Origin: Pseudomonadota bacterium
GTDB taxonomy: Bacteria > Desulfobacterota > Desulfovibrionia > Desulfovibrionales > Desulfovibrionaceae
Direction: 5' to 3'
DNA length: 64,000 nucleotides
NCBI GenBank assembly: GCA_023460395.1
Contig: JAEWQB010000010.1
Span: 310,001-374,000 of the forward strand
Shown: piece after piece, positions 51,446-61,085 of the stretch
How positions within the stretch are numbered: position 1 is the stretch's first letter
How the letters are laid out: each line of letters opens with the position of its first letter
Made by a program: the position numbers and the translations under genes
The notes under the pieces: model-generated
Seen by the model: the letters and a program-made list of their open reading frames with translations, nothing else
Database searches by the model: none
Told to the model about the DNA's origin: nothing

Positions 51446-52498
51446 CTACTCCATTCCGGCAAACCTTGTCAGCCGCGCAGCCAGATCCAGAGCTTCTTCC
51501 AGACTGCCCGTTTCAGCCACGTCCTTGCCGGTGATGTCAAACCCTGTACCATGATCCACAGAAGTGCGCACAAAGGGCAACCCCAGCGTCACATTTACCG
51601 CATGAGAAAAATGCATCAGTTTAAGAGGGCCAAGTCCCTGATCGTGGTACATGGCCAATACCGCGGAGAATTCTCCCTTGGCAGCACGGGCGAAAATCGT
51701 ATCTGCGGGAAACGGCCCGGAGGCGGCAATTCCAGCCCGCCGCGCGCGCTCTATAGCCGGACCGATAATTTCCACTTCCTCACGCCCGATCTTGCCCGAT
51801 TCTCCGGCATGCGGATTTAACCCGCATACCGCCACGGGGCCGGGCACCCCCAGTTTGCGCACAAAGTCCGCTGTTAAGGCAAGACAACGCATAATGCGTT
51901 CTTCGGTAATCAGGTCCGGCACTTCACGCAGCGGGGGATGTGTTGTCACCAGACTTACCCGGAGCTTACTGCCGCACAGATGCATGCACACGTCGTCATC
52001 ACGCAGCCCGGAAAAACGTGCTAAAAATTCGGTATGTCCGGGAAAATTAAACCCCGCTTCCTGTAACATGGCCTTGTGTAACGGCAGCGTGACCACACCA
52101 TCAGCCACACCATCCTGAATGAGATGGCATGCGCTATCCAGCGTCATACCGGCACAGCGTCCCCCGTGCGGAGTTGGTATGCCTATGTCGAGCGGAATGC
52201 CAGCCACCCCGGAAGGCTCAAAGAGGAACACGCCCGGCTCTTCACCAGTAATGCGCCCTGGATCACCGATACGCGTCCAGAAGCGCCCCGTTCCCAGCCG
52301 CGCGGCATGCACATCGAGCGCAGCTTCCGGTCCTACAAGAATGAGGGGAATTACCGGAAGCGAACCGCTTCCTCCCATGCCCAGCAATCGGCAGGCCAAC
52401 TCCGGCCCAAGCCCGTTCGGATCACCCAAAGTCACCAACAAAGGTTTTGTTGTCACGCTGTTCACCAACTTGCTGCAAAAGAATACACGCAAATTCAC
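51446..52498 (-). CDS. pdxA: 4-hydroxythreonine-4-phosphate dehydrogenase
   Basis: Oxidises 4-phosphohydroxy-L-threonine in the DXP-dependent vitamin B6 route, giving the substrate for PdxJ. 350 aa from a GTG with GAAAGGA upstream. N-terminal VTLGDPNGLGPELACRLL; metal-binding histidines in FPGHTEFLARFSG, and AVLAMYHDQGLGPLKLMHFS; substrate loop LPFVRTSVDHGTGFDITGKD. All key residues present. pdxJ is at 3.6 kb in the same window. It is the first gene of a reverse transcript with hyuA-like and GH3 genes. Confidence 0.94.
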   Translation of the reverse strand: MNLRVFFCSKLVNSVTTKPLLVTLGDPNGLGPELACRLLGMGGSGSLPVIPLILVGPEAALDVHAARLGTGRFWTRIGDPGRITGEEPGVFLFEPSGVAGIPLDIGIPTPHGGRCAGMTLDSACHLIQDGVADGVVTLPLHKAMLQEAGFNFPGHTEFLARFSGLRDDDVCMHLCGSKLRVSLVTTHPPLREVPDLITEERIMRCLALTADFVRKLGVPGPVAVCGLNPHAGESGKIGREEVEIIGPAIERARRAGIAASGPFPADTIFARAAKGEFSAVLAMYHDQGLGPLKLMHFSHAVNVTLGLPFVRTSVDHGTGFDITGKDVAETGSLEEALDLAARLTRFAGME

Positions 52499-52848
52499 GC
52501 CGTCCTTTCAGCCCCCGGCAGGGCACGCCGTGTGAGCCAAAAGAAAACCCGAAACCGTCAGGAGCATTCGCTCAAGCCCTTTGCATATGGGCATTATACC
52601 GAACGACCGTATGCAGTTTTATATCCACTGTAAAGCGGCAAAGCCCGCACCATACGCGGCTCCCGATGCCTTTACCCTCTCCGCGTCCTCCGCGAATTGT
52701 TCCTCGCCCCTTTCCACGGACTGGTGTTGCTAAGGGCACTGTGCTACAGAACAACCATACCCATTATGGTGCACTTTCGCACCCAAGCGGTCTGTTCCGC
52801 AGGACCAAGCGCAAGCTGCCTCGTATGACCGTGCCTTTAGGAGGAAAC

Positions 52849-54195
52849 ATGTCCGCACGCAAGACCACGCCCCCTGCGGGGCAGGAAGTGGATACCGCCA
52901 TCCCCACACTGGGACCGGCTAAAATTCCCTCGCCTATTCCGAACTGCCGGTTCGAGGAAGACGAACACGGCGTGCATATGTTCTTGGACAAGGAATTTCT
53001 GGAAACAGAGACTCTTCCTCCCCCGGCAGTCCGCTTTGAAAGCGCGGGACCGCGCAAGAGCATATACTTTGACAGCGCGAAGACCAAATGCGCCATTGTC
53101 ACCTGCGGCGGGCTGTGCCCCGGCATTAACGATGTCATCCGCGCCATTGTTATGGAAGCGCACCACAACTATAACGTTGCCGGAGTTATGGGCATTCGTT
53201 ACGGGCTGGAAGGATTTATTCCCAAATACGGGCACGAAGTGGTGGCTCTGACACCGGATTCCGTTTCCTCCATCCACCAATTCGGCGGCACGGTGCTCGG
53301 TTCCTCACGCGGGCCACAGTCTCCTGAAGAGGTGGTAGACGCGCTGGAACGCATGAACATAAACTGCCTTTTTATGATCGGCGGCGATGGCACCATGAAA
53401 GCGGTGCGGGCCATTGTGGAAGAAGTCACCACGCGCAATCTCAAAATCGCCGTCATTGGTATTCCCAAAACCATTGATAACGACATCAACTTCGTCCCCC
53501 AGTCTTTCGGCTTTGAAACCGCCGTGGATAAAGCCACCGAAGCGATTAACTGCGCACATACCGAAGCACAGGGCGTGATGAACGGTATAGGGCTGGTCAA
53601 GCTCATGGGACGGGAATCCGGCTTTATCGCCGCCCATTCCACCTTCTCCATCAAGGAGGTGAACTTTGTCCTTATCCCTGAAACACCATTTGAGTTGGAT
53701 GGCGAAGGGGGACTGCTCCACGCGCTGGCTGAACGGCTGGCATCCCGCCGTCACGCCGTTATCGTCGCGGCAGAAGGCGCAGGCCAGCATCTTTTGCCGG
53801 TTAACGGCGGCACGGACGCCTCTGGCAACCGGGTACTGGGAGACTTTACCGCCCTGCTGCGCATGCGCATTCACGAGCACCTTTCTTCCATAGGCATGCC
53901 GTACTCCCTCAAATATATTGACCCCAGCTATATTATCCGCTCCGTCCCTGCAAACGCAAATGATCGTATTTATTGTGGATTTTTGGGACAAAGTGCCGTA
54001 CATGCCGCCATGGCGGGCAAAACATCCATGGTGGTCGCCAAGCTTATGGACCGCTATGTTCACCTTCCGCTGGATTTGGTCACATGCAGAAGGCGCACAC
54101 TTAACATCCATTCTGACTACTGGCGTGCCGTGGTGGAATCCACAGGACAATCCGGCCTTACGGGCATGGTGCCTGCCAACTACTGCGAACGCTGA
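52849..54195 (+). CDS. 6-phosphofructokinase (plant-like/group III)
   Basis: 448 aa from ATG with AGGAGG 5 nt upstream; the frame is open back to 52447 but without a site. Family motifs: TCGGLCPGINDVIRAIVMEA, MGIRYGLEGF, MIGGDGTMKAVRAI, GIPKTIDNDINFVPQSFGFE (catalytic Asp region) and KLMGRESGFIAAHS. GGDGT favours ATP as donor, but the Lys of PKTIDND is typical of pyrophosphate and plant/TP0108-type enzymes, so the donor cannot be settled by eye. The ~70-residue N-terminal extension resembles the plant-type subgroup. The ~350 bp upstream (52499-52848) holds its promoter but no motif I can name with confidence. Confidence 0.9.
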   Translation: MSARKTTPPAGQEVDTAIPTLGPAKIPSPIPNCRFEEDEHGVHMFLDKEFLETETLPPPAVRFESAGPRKSIYFDSAKTKCAIVTCGGLCPGINDVIRAIVMEAHHNYNVAGVMGIRYGLEGFIPKYGHEVVALTPDSVSSIHQFGGTVLGSSRGPQSPEEVVDALERMNINCLFMIGGDGTMKAVRAIVEEVTTRNLKIAVIGIPKTIDNDINFVPQSFGFETAVDKATEAINCAHTEAQGVMNGIGLVKLMGRESGFIAAHSTFSIKEVNFVLIPETPFELDGEGGLLHALAERLASRRHAVIVAAEGAGQHLLPVNGGTDASGNRVLGDFTALLRMRIHEHLSSIGMPYSLKYIDPSYIIRSVPANANDRIYCGFLGQSAVHAAMAGKTSMVVAKLMDRYVHLPLDLVTCRRRTLNIHSDYWRAVVESTGQSGLTGMVPANYCER

Positions 54196-54200
54196 CCCTC

Positions 54201-57200
54201 ATGCTGCAACAAATCAACGCTTCCGCCGGGTCGGGAAAAACATATACCCTGACCCGGCAGTTTCTTACTCTGCTCGGCAACGCCGTGGAAACGGAACGCA
54301 GCCCTGCCTGCGCCATAGGCCGGGCACCCGGCGATCCCCATTGCTGGCCTGAAATTCTCGCCGCGACCTTCACCAACAAAGCCGCCACGGAAATGCGCGA
54401 GCGTATCGTGCGCTCCTTGAAGGAACGCGCGTTAGACCCACAGGCACGTAACGCCGCTTCAGACTGGGACGCCAAAACCGCCGCCCACTGGGTAGACGTG
54501 CTTTTGCGCCGTTTTTCCTCGCTCAACGTGCGCACTATCGACAGCCTGCTCAACATGCTGGTGCGCCTCTCCGCGTTGGAACTGGGTCTGCCGCCGGACT
54601 TCACTCCCGTCTTCGACGACCGGGAACTCTTCGACCCCTTGTATGACCGACTCTTGGACAACGCACGGGCGGGCGGCCCGGAGCGCGACATGGTATCGGA
54701 AGCCTGCCAGACCCTTGTCCGGCACACCGACTGGCGCGGTTTCGCCCCCAAAAACGCCATCCGCTCCCGGCTGTACGATATCCTGCGCCTGCGGTTGGAA
54801 ACAGAAGACCCATACGTGCCGGAATCCTCCGCGCACCCGGAAGATTTGGACAACCCTCCGTATTCCGGGACCACCGTTACGGCCCCCCCTCCCGTCGCCG
54901 ATGCCGGAATGTTGCGCGGCTGGCTGGTCAATCTGCACACCGACTATGTAAACGCAGCAGCAGCCGTTTCCCGGCTGCTGTCACAGGAACAGCTTTCCGC
55001 TCAGGCCAACTTTATCAAATTTCTTGCCACCTGCGCTGAGGGCAGCCCGTTTCACAAGCCCAAATCCTCTGTCTACGCGGCAAAGGCTTCCATTGACGAT
55101 TGCCTGCTCAAGGCAAGCAAGGGAAAAGCCTCGGACGACCTTGCCGCAGCCTATGCCGACCTCTCCAACGCCTACCGGGAATTCGACACCACCGGACATC
55201 TGGTGCGCCGGGCACTGGAGCTTGTGCCGTTCTGCCAGTTGGCCCTTCCCATGCTGCGCATGCTCCATGAAGAAGAACAGGCACAGGGCAAAGTGCTAAA
55301 CGCCCTCTGGCCTCGCTACGCCCGCATGGTACTGTCCGGTGAAGCGGGTGCGTCAGAGGCGTTTTGCCGCATGGGTACCCGGCTGACCCACCTGCTTATC
55401 GACGAATTTCAGGACACATCCGCCGCGCAGTGGCAAGCCATACGGCCTCTGGCGTTGGAATGCCTGTCCAAAGGCGGCTCGCTCACCTACGTGGGAGATG
55501 TGAAACAAGCCATATACGGCTGGCGAGGGGGCGACTCCGCCTTGTTCGACGCCGTGCCCGCCGATCCAGAAATCCACGCGGTGGCCCCGGATGCCAAAAT
55601 CACCAACCTGCCCTACAACTGGCGAAGCGCGGAAGCCATCGTCAGCTTCAATAATGCGGTATTCACCCGGCTTGCCGAACCGGACATCACCACGCGGTTC
55701 GCGGAGCGCATGCTTTCAGGCGCTCCAGACATAGTTCGGCAGACCATGATAGAGGATATCACCCGCAGCTTCAGCGGTGCGGCACAAGATGTGCCCGTCC
55801 ATCGTGAAAACAGCGGCGGGTACGTGTGCCTGTACGACGTGACAGCGGAGCGCACAGAGGGATTGCGCGAAATCATGGAAGAGCGACTTACCACCCTCCT
55901 TCATGACGAGTTACTCCCCCGCCGCAGCCCCGGCGACATTGCTATTTTGGTGCGCACCAACACCGAAGCGGGTAATGTAGCCAAATGGCTGGTGGATCAT
56001 CGCATTCCAGTGATCACCGAAAACAGCCTTTCGCTCACGCAACATCCCGCCGTGCGCCAGACAGTGGCTTTGCTGCGCTTTCTTGATTATCCCATGGACG
56101 ATCTCGCCTTTTGGGAATTCCTTTCCGGCGCGTCTCTCTTTGGACCAGTCAGCGGGCTGGATGCCGAAACGCTGAACAACTGGCTGGCCCGGACAACAAA
56201 ACGCCCGCTCTTCACCGCGTTCCGCGAGGACTATCCGCACCTCTGGCAGCACTGGCTGGCTCCCTTTTACGCGCAGGCTGGCCTTATGAGCGCCTACGAC
56301 ACCGTGCGCGAGGCGTTTACCCATTTCGACGCATTCCGCCGTCTCCCGCAAGACGCGGTGTTCCTACGCCGTTTTCTCGAAGTGGTCTTCGCTGCGGAAG
56401 AACAGGGCATGCACGCCCTTTCCGATTTTCTGGATTACTGGTCGTCCAACGGCGGCGAAGAAAAAATCCCCATGCCGGAAACTGTGGACGCCGTCCGCGT
56501 GATGACCATGCATAAATCAAAGGGATTGGAGTTTCCCGTGGTGATAATTCCCTTCCATCACCACACCCTGACACGAAACAGTGATCCGCAAACTGTCATG
56601 GTTCATGGACGCCCGCTCTTGCTCCCCAGTTGCAAAGAAGCCGGTGTTCCTTACTATCAAGCCATGGCGGCGGAAATACGCGAGCAGTTACACCTGCTCT
56701 ACGTGGCCTGGACGCGACCAGTGGAAGAGCTTTACGCGTTCATCACCTCCACGCCCCGGCAAGAGAGCGTATCCCCTTCTCTGGCGGCACTGCGCCTCAT
56801 GCTGGAGCCATACGGAATGGGTCCAGATCGAGATCAGCGGGAAGCGAGTGTCAGCTTTGGCACACCGCCGCCGCCCCGCGCCGTCACCCCGCGAAAACAG
56901 GTATCCTCTCCGGCAGCACCGGCGCACACCACGGAACAGGAGACGCTTCTCGCACAAGCGGAATTCCCCACTCCGAAACCGGCATGGTTTCCCATGCAAT
57001 GGCTGCCCCGGCTCAAGATTTTCCGAAATCCGCTAGCCGATCTCTTTCCGGCCCCCCTGCCCGGTTCCGCACCCAAACCGAAAGCCTCACGGACACGGAC
57101 AACCGGCCCCAACTCTACGCCGCCGCATGCGATGGCGGTCAGCCTCTTTTCCGAGGCAGCGCCTGCCCGGTCGTTGAGCGAACGCCACCGGGGCATCCTC

Positions 57201-57764
57201 ATCCACGCCTGTCTGGAACGCCTGCGACTTGCTCCCGGCGCGAGGCCGCGTGAAGAACGCGAAGCCGCCGTGCTGCGGGCCATACGGCACGGTATGCGGG
57301 CCAGCGCACAGTTGCTTCCCGTCTCCGTGAACAGCATCCCCCCGGCGGAAACCACGCCCTGCCCAAGTATTTTTGGTCACGCTGCGGAAGTTGAGCGCTT
57401 AGAGGCAGAACTGCGCGATATGTTCCTCTGGCTGGTCGATCTGCCTCAGTTCACGACATGGCAACAACACGGCACCCCAGAGCAGACACTCGTTGATACC
57501 CACGGTACGCAGCACCGCACCGACCTTCTGGTACGCGAAAACCATTCGCTGACTGTGGTGGAATACAAAACGGGACAGCCCGATTCCGCGCATTCACAGC
57601 AAATTACCCGCTATATCAATTTGCTGGCAGCCATTCCCGCCTACGCCCAATACTCCTTGCATAGCACCTTGGTTTATCTGGACCATCGGAAAATCCTCAT
57701 CTCAGATCACCCACGCGCCACCACTTCTTCCACCCCGTTCACGGACGCGCCCCATGCAGACTAA
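54201..57764 (+). CDS. addA: AddA-like UvrD-family helicase/exonuclease
   Basis: 1187 aa. Walker A QINASAGSGKTYTLTRQFLT at the N-terminus; IDEFQDTSAAQWQAIRPLAL (motif II), GGSLTYVGDVKQAIYGWRGG (III), LPYNWRSAEAIVSFNNAVF (IV), VMTMHKSKGLEFPVVIIPF (V) and LHLLYVAWTRPVEELYAF (VI). The C-terminus has a PD-(D/E)xK nuclease (DLLVRENHSLTVVEYKTGQP). Together these match AddA/RecB-type double-strand break resection. It starts 6 bp after pfk and overlaps addB by 11 bp. No recombination-hotspot rule can be inferred from this sequence. Confidence 0.9.
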   Translation: MLQQINASAGSGKTYTLTRQFLTLLGNAVETERSPACAIGRAPGDPHCWPEILAATFTNKAATEMRERIVRSLKERALDPQARNAASDWDAKTAAHWVDVLLRRFSSLNVRTIDSLLNMLVRLSALELGLPPDFTPVFDDRELFDPLYDRLLDNARAGGPERDMVSEACQTLVRHTDWRGFAPKNAIRSRLYDILRLRLETEDPYVPESSAHPEDLDNPPYSGTTVTAPPPVADAGMLRGWLVNLHTDYVNAAAAVSRLLSQEQLSAQANFIKFLATCAEGSPFHKPKSSVYAAKASIDDCLLKASKGKASDDLAAAYADLSNAYREFDTTGHLVRRALELVPFCQLALPMLRMLHEEEQAQGKVLNALWPRYARMVLSGEAGASEAFCRMGTRLTHLLIDEFQDTSAAQWQAIRPLALECLSKGGSLTYVGDVKQAIYGWRGGDSALFDAVPADPEIHAVAPDAKITNLPYNWRSAEAIVSFNNAVFTRLAEPDITTRFAERMLSGAPDIVRQTMIEDITRSFSGAAQDVPVHRENSGGYVCLYDVTAERTEGLREIMEERLTTLLHDELLPRRSPGDIAILVRTNTEAGNVAKWLVDHRIPVITENSLSLTQHPAVRQTVALLRFLDYPMDDLAFWEFLSGASLFGPVSGLDAETLNNWLARTTKRPLFTAFREDYPHLWQHWLAPFYAQAGLMSAYDTVREAFTHFDAFRRLPQDAVFLRRFLEVVFAAEEQGMHALSDFLDYWSSNGGEEKIPMPETVDAVRVMTMHKSKGLEFPVVIIPFHHHTLTRNSDPQTVMVHGRPLLLPSCKEAGVPYYQAMAAEIREQLHLLYVAWTRPVEELYAFITSTPRQESVSPSLAALRLMLEPYGMGPDRDQREASVSFGTPPPPRAVTPRKQVSSPAAPAHTTEQETLLAQAEFPTPKPAWFPMQWLPRLKIFRNPLADLFPAPLPGSAPKPKASRTRTTGPNSTPPHAMAVSLFSEAAPARSLSERHRGILIHACLERLRLAPGARPREEREAAVLRAIRHGMRASAQLLPVSVNSIPPAETTPCPSIFGHAAEVERLEAELRDMFLWLVDLPQFTTWQQHGTPEQTLVDTHGTQHRTDLLVRENHSLTVVEYKTGQPDSAHSQQITRYINLLAAIPAYAQYSLHSTLVYLDHRKILISDHPRATTSSTPFTDAPHAD

Positions 57765-60700
57765 CACCCCGTTCCTTCTTGTTCCGTGGGAGCACGACCT
57801 GCTTACCGCACTGGCCCGCCAGATTGTTCACGATACCCACGGTGATCCCGCTGGTGCCTGCGTCATCATCCCCCACAGCCGCCCCAGACGTTACTTCACA
57901 CAGACGCTGGCCTCCCTGCCGGAACTCCCCAAGCCTTTTGCGTTGCCGCGTATGCTTACCGTGCGGGAGCTCATCGGCTTGCAGCGCGAAACGATGGAGG
58001 ACGTCCCCTTCCGCACCATCCCCCTACTGGATCGCGTGGGGGTGTTGCTGGAATGTCTCCGCGACGATGTGGGGAATACCGCTGCGGCATTTCCGGGAAT
58101 ATCAGAAGACTGGACCGCCCCGCAGGCCGGCCCCCCCCTTCCGCTGGACGACCCCAACCGTTTCTTCCCGTGGGGACTGCGGCTGGCGTCTCTCTTAGAA
58201 GATTGCTATTTGCAGGCTGTGGAACCGGAAGACATGGCCTATACAGAAGGCCATGTTTCTCCTTTCGCGGCGGAGCTTCTTGCCCGGTTGGGCCGCATCC
58301 ATCGCGCCTACACAGAACGACTGGATGCGGAAGGCTGGACCACGCCGGGCTATGATGCGTTTCGCGTGGCCCGGCTGCTAGGAACACGGAATGGCATAGC
58401 CGGTTCCGCCGAGCTTTTTCCTCACCTCGCGGGCAAGCAGACATACATCGTGGGCTTCGCGGGCCTTACTGAAGTGGAAAACCGCATTTTCCGCCATCTA
58501 TGGCAACAAGGGGCACAGATTGTACTCCACTCGGACGCCCGGCTGGTTACTGAGCCAGAGTCCGCGCACTGGGCGTGCAAACCACACATAACATGGCTGC
58601 GGACATGGAAAGCGCGCACCTCCCTGCTCGACGAAGCTTCCCCGGAAGGACTGGCGCGCCCGGTCAAACGCACCGTGGATATGTATGAAGGGTTCGACCT
58701 GCACTCCCAGTTGGACGTGCTGGAACGACAGCTGGCACGTTCGCCTCTGGTTTCCGCAATTTTGGCAACCACAGACCAGCACGCCACTGCCAGTACTGAT
58801 GAAACCGGTTTGGCTACCGAGCTGACAGGCCAGACCGGACAGGACATTCAGACAGGCCCGACGTATCTGCCAGACATGCCAGACATGGAAGTCATGGCAG
58901 GACAGGACATAGCCGAGTGGCCCCCCCATATGCCAAACTCGCCGGACGCGCCTCAGCCCCCCGCGGCCTCCGTCGCCGTTGTTCTTCCCGACACCGGGTT
59001 GCTCATGCCTGTGTTGCATCACCTGCCGCGTAAAGACGTCAACATCTCCATGGGGTACCCCCTCGGACGCTCCTCTCTCTTCCGGCTTTTAGAAACACTC
59101 ATGCGCCTGCAGGAAAATACCGTAGCGGGCAACTACTACTGGAAGGACGTCATAGCCCTGCTCCGTCACCCCTATCTCCGCATGCTCTCACTGCATGGCG
59201 AACGCCCGCTCGCGGTACCGCTACGCCACATGGAAAACTCCGTGCGCACGGGACAGCGCTACTGCGACCCGCGCACACTACACCCGGATCTTGCGGAAGG
59301 GGAAATCCGCGCCCTGCTGGCAGAAACTCTGGCTCTCTGCCTAACGCGCTGGGAAACAGTGCATACCCCGAACGATCTTGCGTTGTTGCTGGAACATCTG
59401 TGCGCACTTCTGCTTCAATTCGGCGGCACCCTGTGGGATCGTTTTCCCATGGATGCGGAATCGCTTTACAGACTTATGCGCAAAGTCATCCCCGCGCTGC
59501 GCGAAAGCTCGTTATCCGAACAACCATTCCCCCGCGAGGTATTGTTCACCATTTTACGTGAAAGCATCAGGCAAGAGCGCGTCCCCTTCGAGGCAGACCC
59601 TATCACCGGTCTACAGGTATTGGGGATGCTCGAAACCCGTCTGCTCCGCTTCGACGAACTCCATATTGTGGATGCCACGGAAGATGCCTTACCGGGTGCC
59701 CCCGCGCACGACCCGCTTCTGCCGGACCCTCTCCGCGCGGAACTGGGACTTCCCGGTATCAGCCATCGTGAACAAGTTGCCGCGTATAACTTTTATCGTC
59801 TTGTGCACGGTGCCCGCCACGTGCACATCTACTACCAATCCGGTATTGAGCGGTCCGGCCTGTTTGAAGACAAACGCGCCCGCTCCCGGTTTGTGGAAGA
59901 ATTACTCTGGCAGGAAGAACAGCAACGCAACGCCCTCATACTGCCCGGCACACCTCCGCTGCACTCCATTCAATACACCATGCCCGCGTTAGACCCCGAA
60001 GACCGCTTCATTCGACGTACACCGGAAATTTCGGCACGCCTTGACGACTATCTGCGCCGCCCGCTTTCGCCTTCTGCGCTCGACACCTATCTCACGTGCC
60101 CGGTCCGCTTTTTTTATGAACGGTTATGCGGGCTTGCTCCGGTGGATGAGGTCACGGAAGGTGACGACTTCGCCGCCATAGGCGACCTGCTCCACAGCGT
60201 GCTGGAACGCTTCTACACCTCCCGGTTGCACCGACCGTTTACCCCGTCAGACAGCGATGTTCAGGAATTGCTGGCAGTATTCGACGATGAGTTAAAGCAA
60301 AGTGAGGTGGCGGACCAATTTCCCTTTGACTCTCTGCTTATGCTCCATGCGGCAGGAAGGCACCACCTTAAAACCTTTCTGACCGAACAGCCTAGCACCA
60401 CCGTTCTGGCCTTGGAACACCAACTCCGAGCCACCGTGGAAACACCAAACGGCCCGCGACATCTCACAGGCCGCATAGACCGGATGGATCAACGCGACAA
60501 CGGCATTCTGATACTGGACTACAAAACCGGCAGGGTAAACCGACCTAACCCCCAACTATGGGACGATGCCTCGCTTTGGCAGCGCGTGCGCAATTGGCAG
60601 GGAGAAGATGACGACACGCTCTCACTGCTGGCGGACACGCTGCACAGCGTGCAGTTGCCCGTGTACCTTTACCTGCACACCCATTCTGATCAGGCACACC

Positions 60701-60957
60701 AGCAAACGACCACCTCCCTGCCCGATGCGGGATGGGTGGAACTGCGTGGCGGTGGTAAAGAGATCCTGCTGCTGGGCAGTGCCAACGGCGCGGATGAAGA
60801 CGCTGATGCCGCAGCCCGCCGTGCAACCATTATTCATGAACACATCCCCCTGTTAGTAGCCTTTTTATTCCGCCATATGGAAACCGTTCCCGTCTACCGT
60901 CCTCGCCGTGGCCCCCATTGCGAATGGTGTTCTTGCGCGAATTGCTGTTCTATGTAA
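57754..60957 (+). CDS. addB: AddB-like nuclease subunit
   Basis: 1067 aa. N-terminal inactivated helicase-like region (GACVIIPHSRPRRYFTQTLA). The C-terminal PD-(D/E)xK nuclease reads LDTYLTCPVRFFYERLCGLA, then GRIDRMDQRDNGILILDYKT. Cysteines at TCPVRFFY and in the last residues (HCEWCSCANCCSM) form the iron-sulfur cluster typical of AddB. An insert around 340-410 is low-complexity, rich in Thr/Gly/Asp/Pro/Met (LTGQTGQDIQTGPTYLPDMP), with repeated short nucleotide units; unusual for the family. Overlap with addA shows coupling. Confidence 0.88.
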   Translation: MQTNTPFLLVPWEHDLLTALARQIVHDTHGDPAGACVIIPHSRPRRYFTQTLASLPELPKPFALPRMLTVRELIGLQRETMEDVPFRTIPLLDRVGVLLECLRDDVGNTAAAFPGISEDWTAPQAGPPLPLDDPNRFFPWGLRLASLLEDCYLQAVEPEDMAYTEGHVSPFAAELLARLGRIHRAYTERLDAEGWTTPGYDAFRVARLLGTRNGIAGSAELFPHLAGKQTYIVGFAGLTEVENRIFRHLWQQGAQIVLHSDARLVTEPESAHWACKPHITWLRTWKARTSLLDEASPEGLARPVKRTVDMYEGFDLHSQLDVLERQLARSPLVSAILATTDQHATASTDETGLATELTGQTGQDIQTGPTYLPDMPDMEVMAGQDIAEWPPHMPNSPDAPQPPAASVAVVLPDTGLLMPVLHHLPRKDVNISMGYPLGRSSLFRLLETLMRLQENTVAGNYYWKDVIALLRHPYLRMLSLHGERPLAVPLRHMENSVRTGQRYCDPRTLHPDLAEGEIRALLAETLALCLTRWETVHTPNDLALLLEHLCALLLQFGGTLWDRFPMDAESLYRLMRKVIPALRESSLSEQPFPREVLFTILRESIRQERVPFEADPITGLQVLGMLETRLLRFDELHIVDATEDALPGAPAHDPLLPDPLRAELGLPGISHREQVAAYNFYRLVHGARHVHIYYQSGIERSGLFEDKRARSRFVEELLWQEEQQRNALILPGTPPLHSIQYTMPALDPEDRFIRRTPEISARLDDYLRRPLSPSALDTYLTCPVRFFYERLCGLAPVDEVTEGDDFAAIGDLLHSVLERFYTSRLHRPFTPSDSDVQELLAVFDDELKQSEVADQFPFDSLLMLHAAGRHHLKTFLTEQPSTTVLALEHQLRATVETPNGPRHLTGRIDRMDQRDNGILILDYKTGRVNRPNPQLWDDASLWQRVRNWQGEDDDTLSLLADTLHSVQLPVYLYLHTHSDQAHQQTTTSLPDAGWVELRGGGKEILLLGSANGADEDADAAARRATIIHEHIPLLVAFLFRHMETVPVYRPRRGPHCEWCSCANCCSM

Positions 60958-61085
60958 CAAGCGTTCCTGAGGGACCAAGAGGAGAGGTGCGCCCGTTACC
61001 CGGCGTACTCTTCTTTGCCGCGCATGCGTGGCCACATATAACTACACAGTGCGACGTGAAGCACCGCACTGCGGAGGACTGAATC

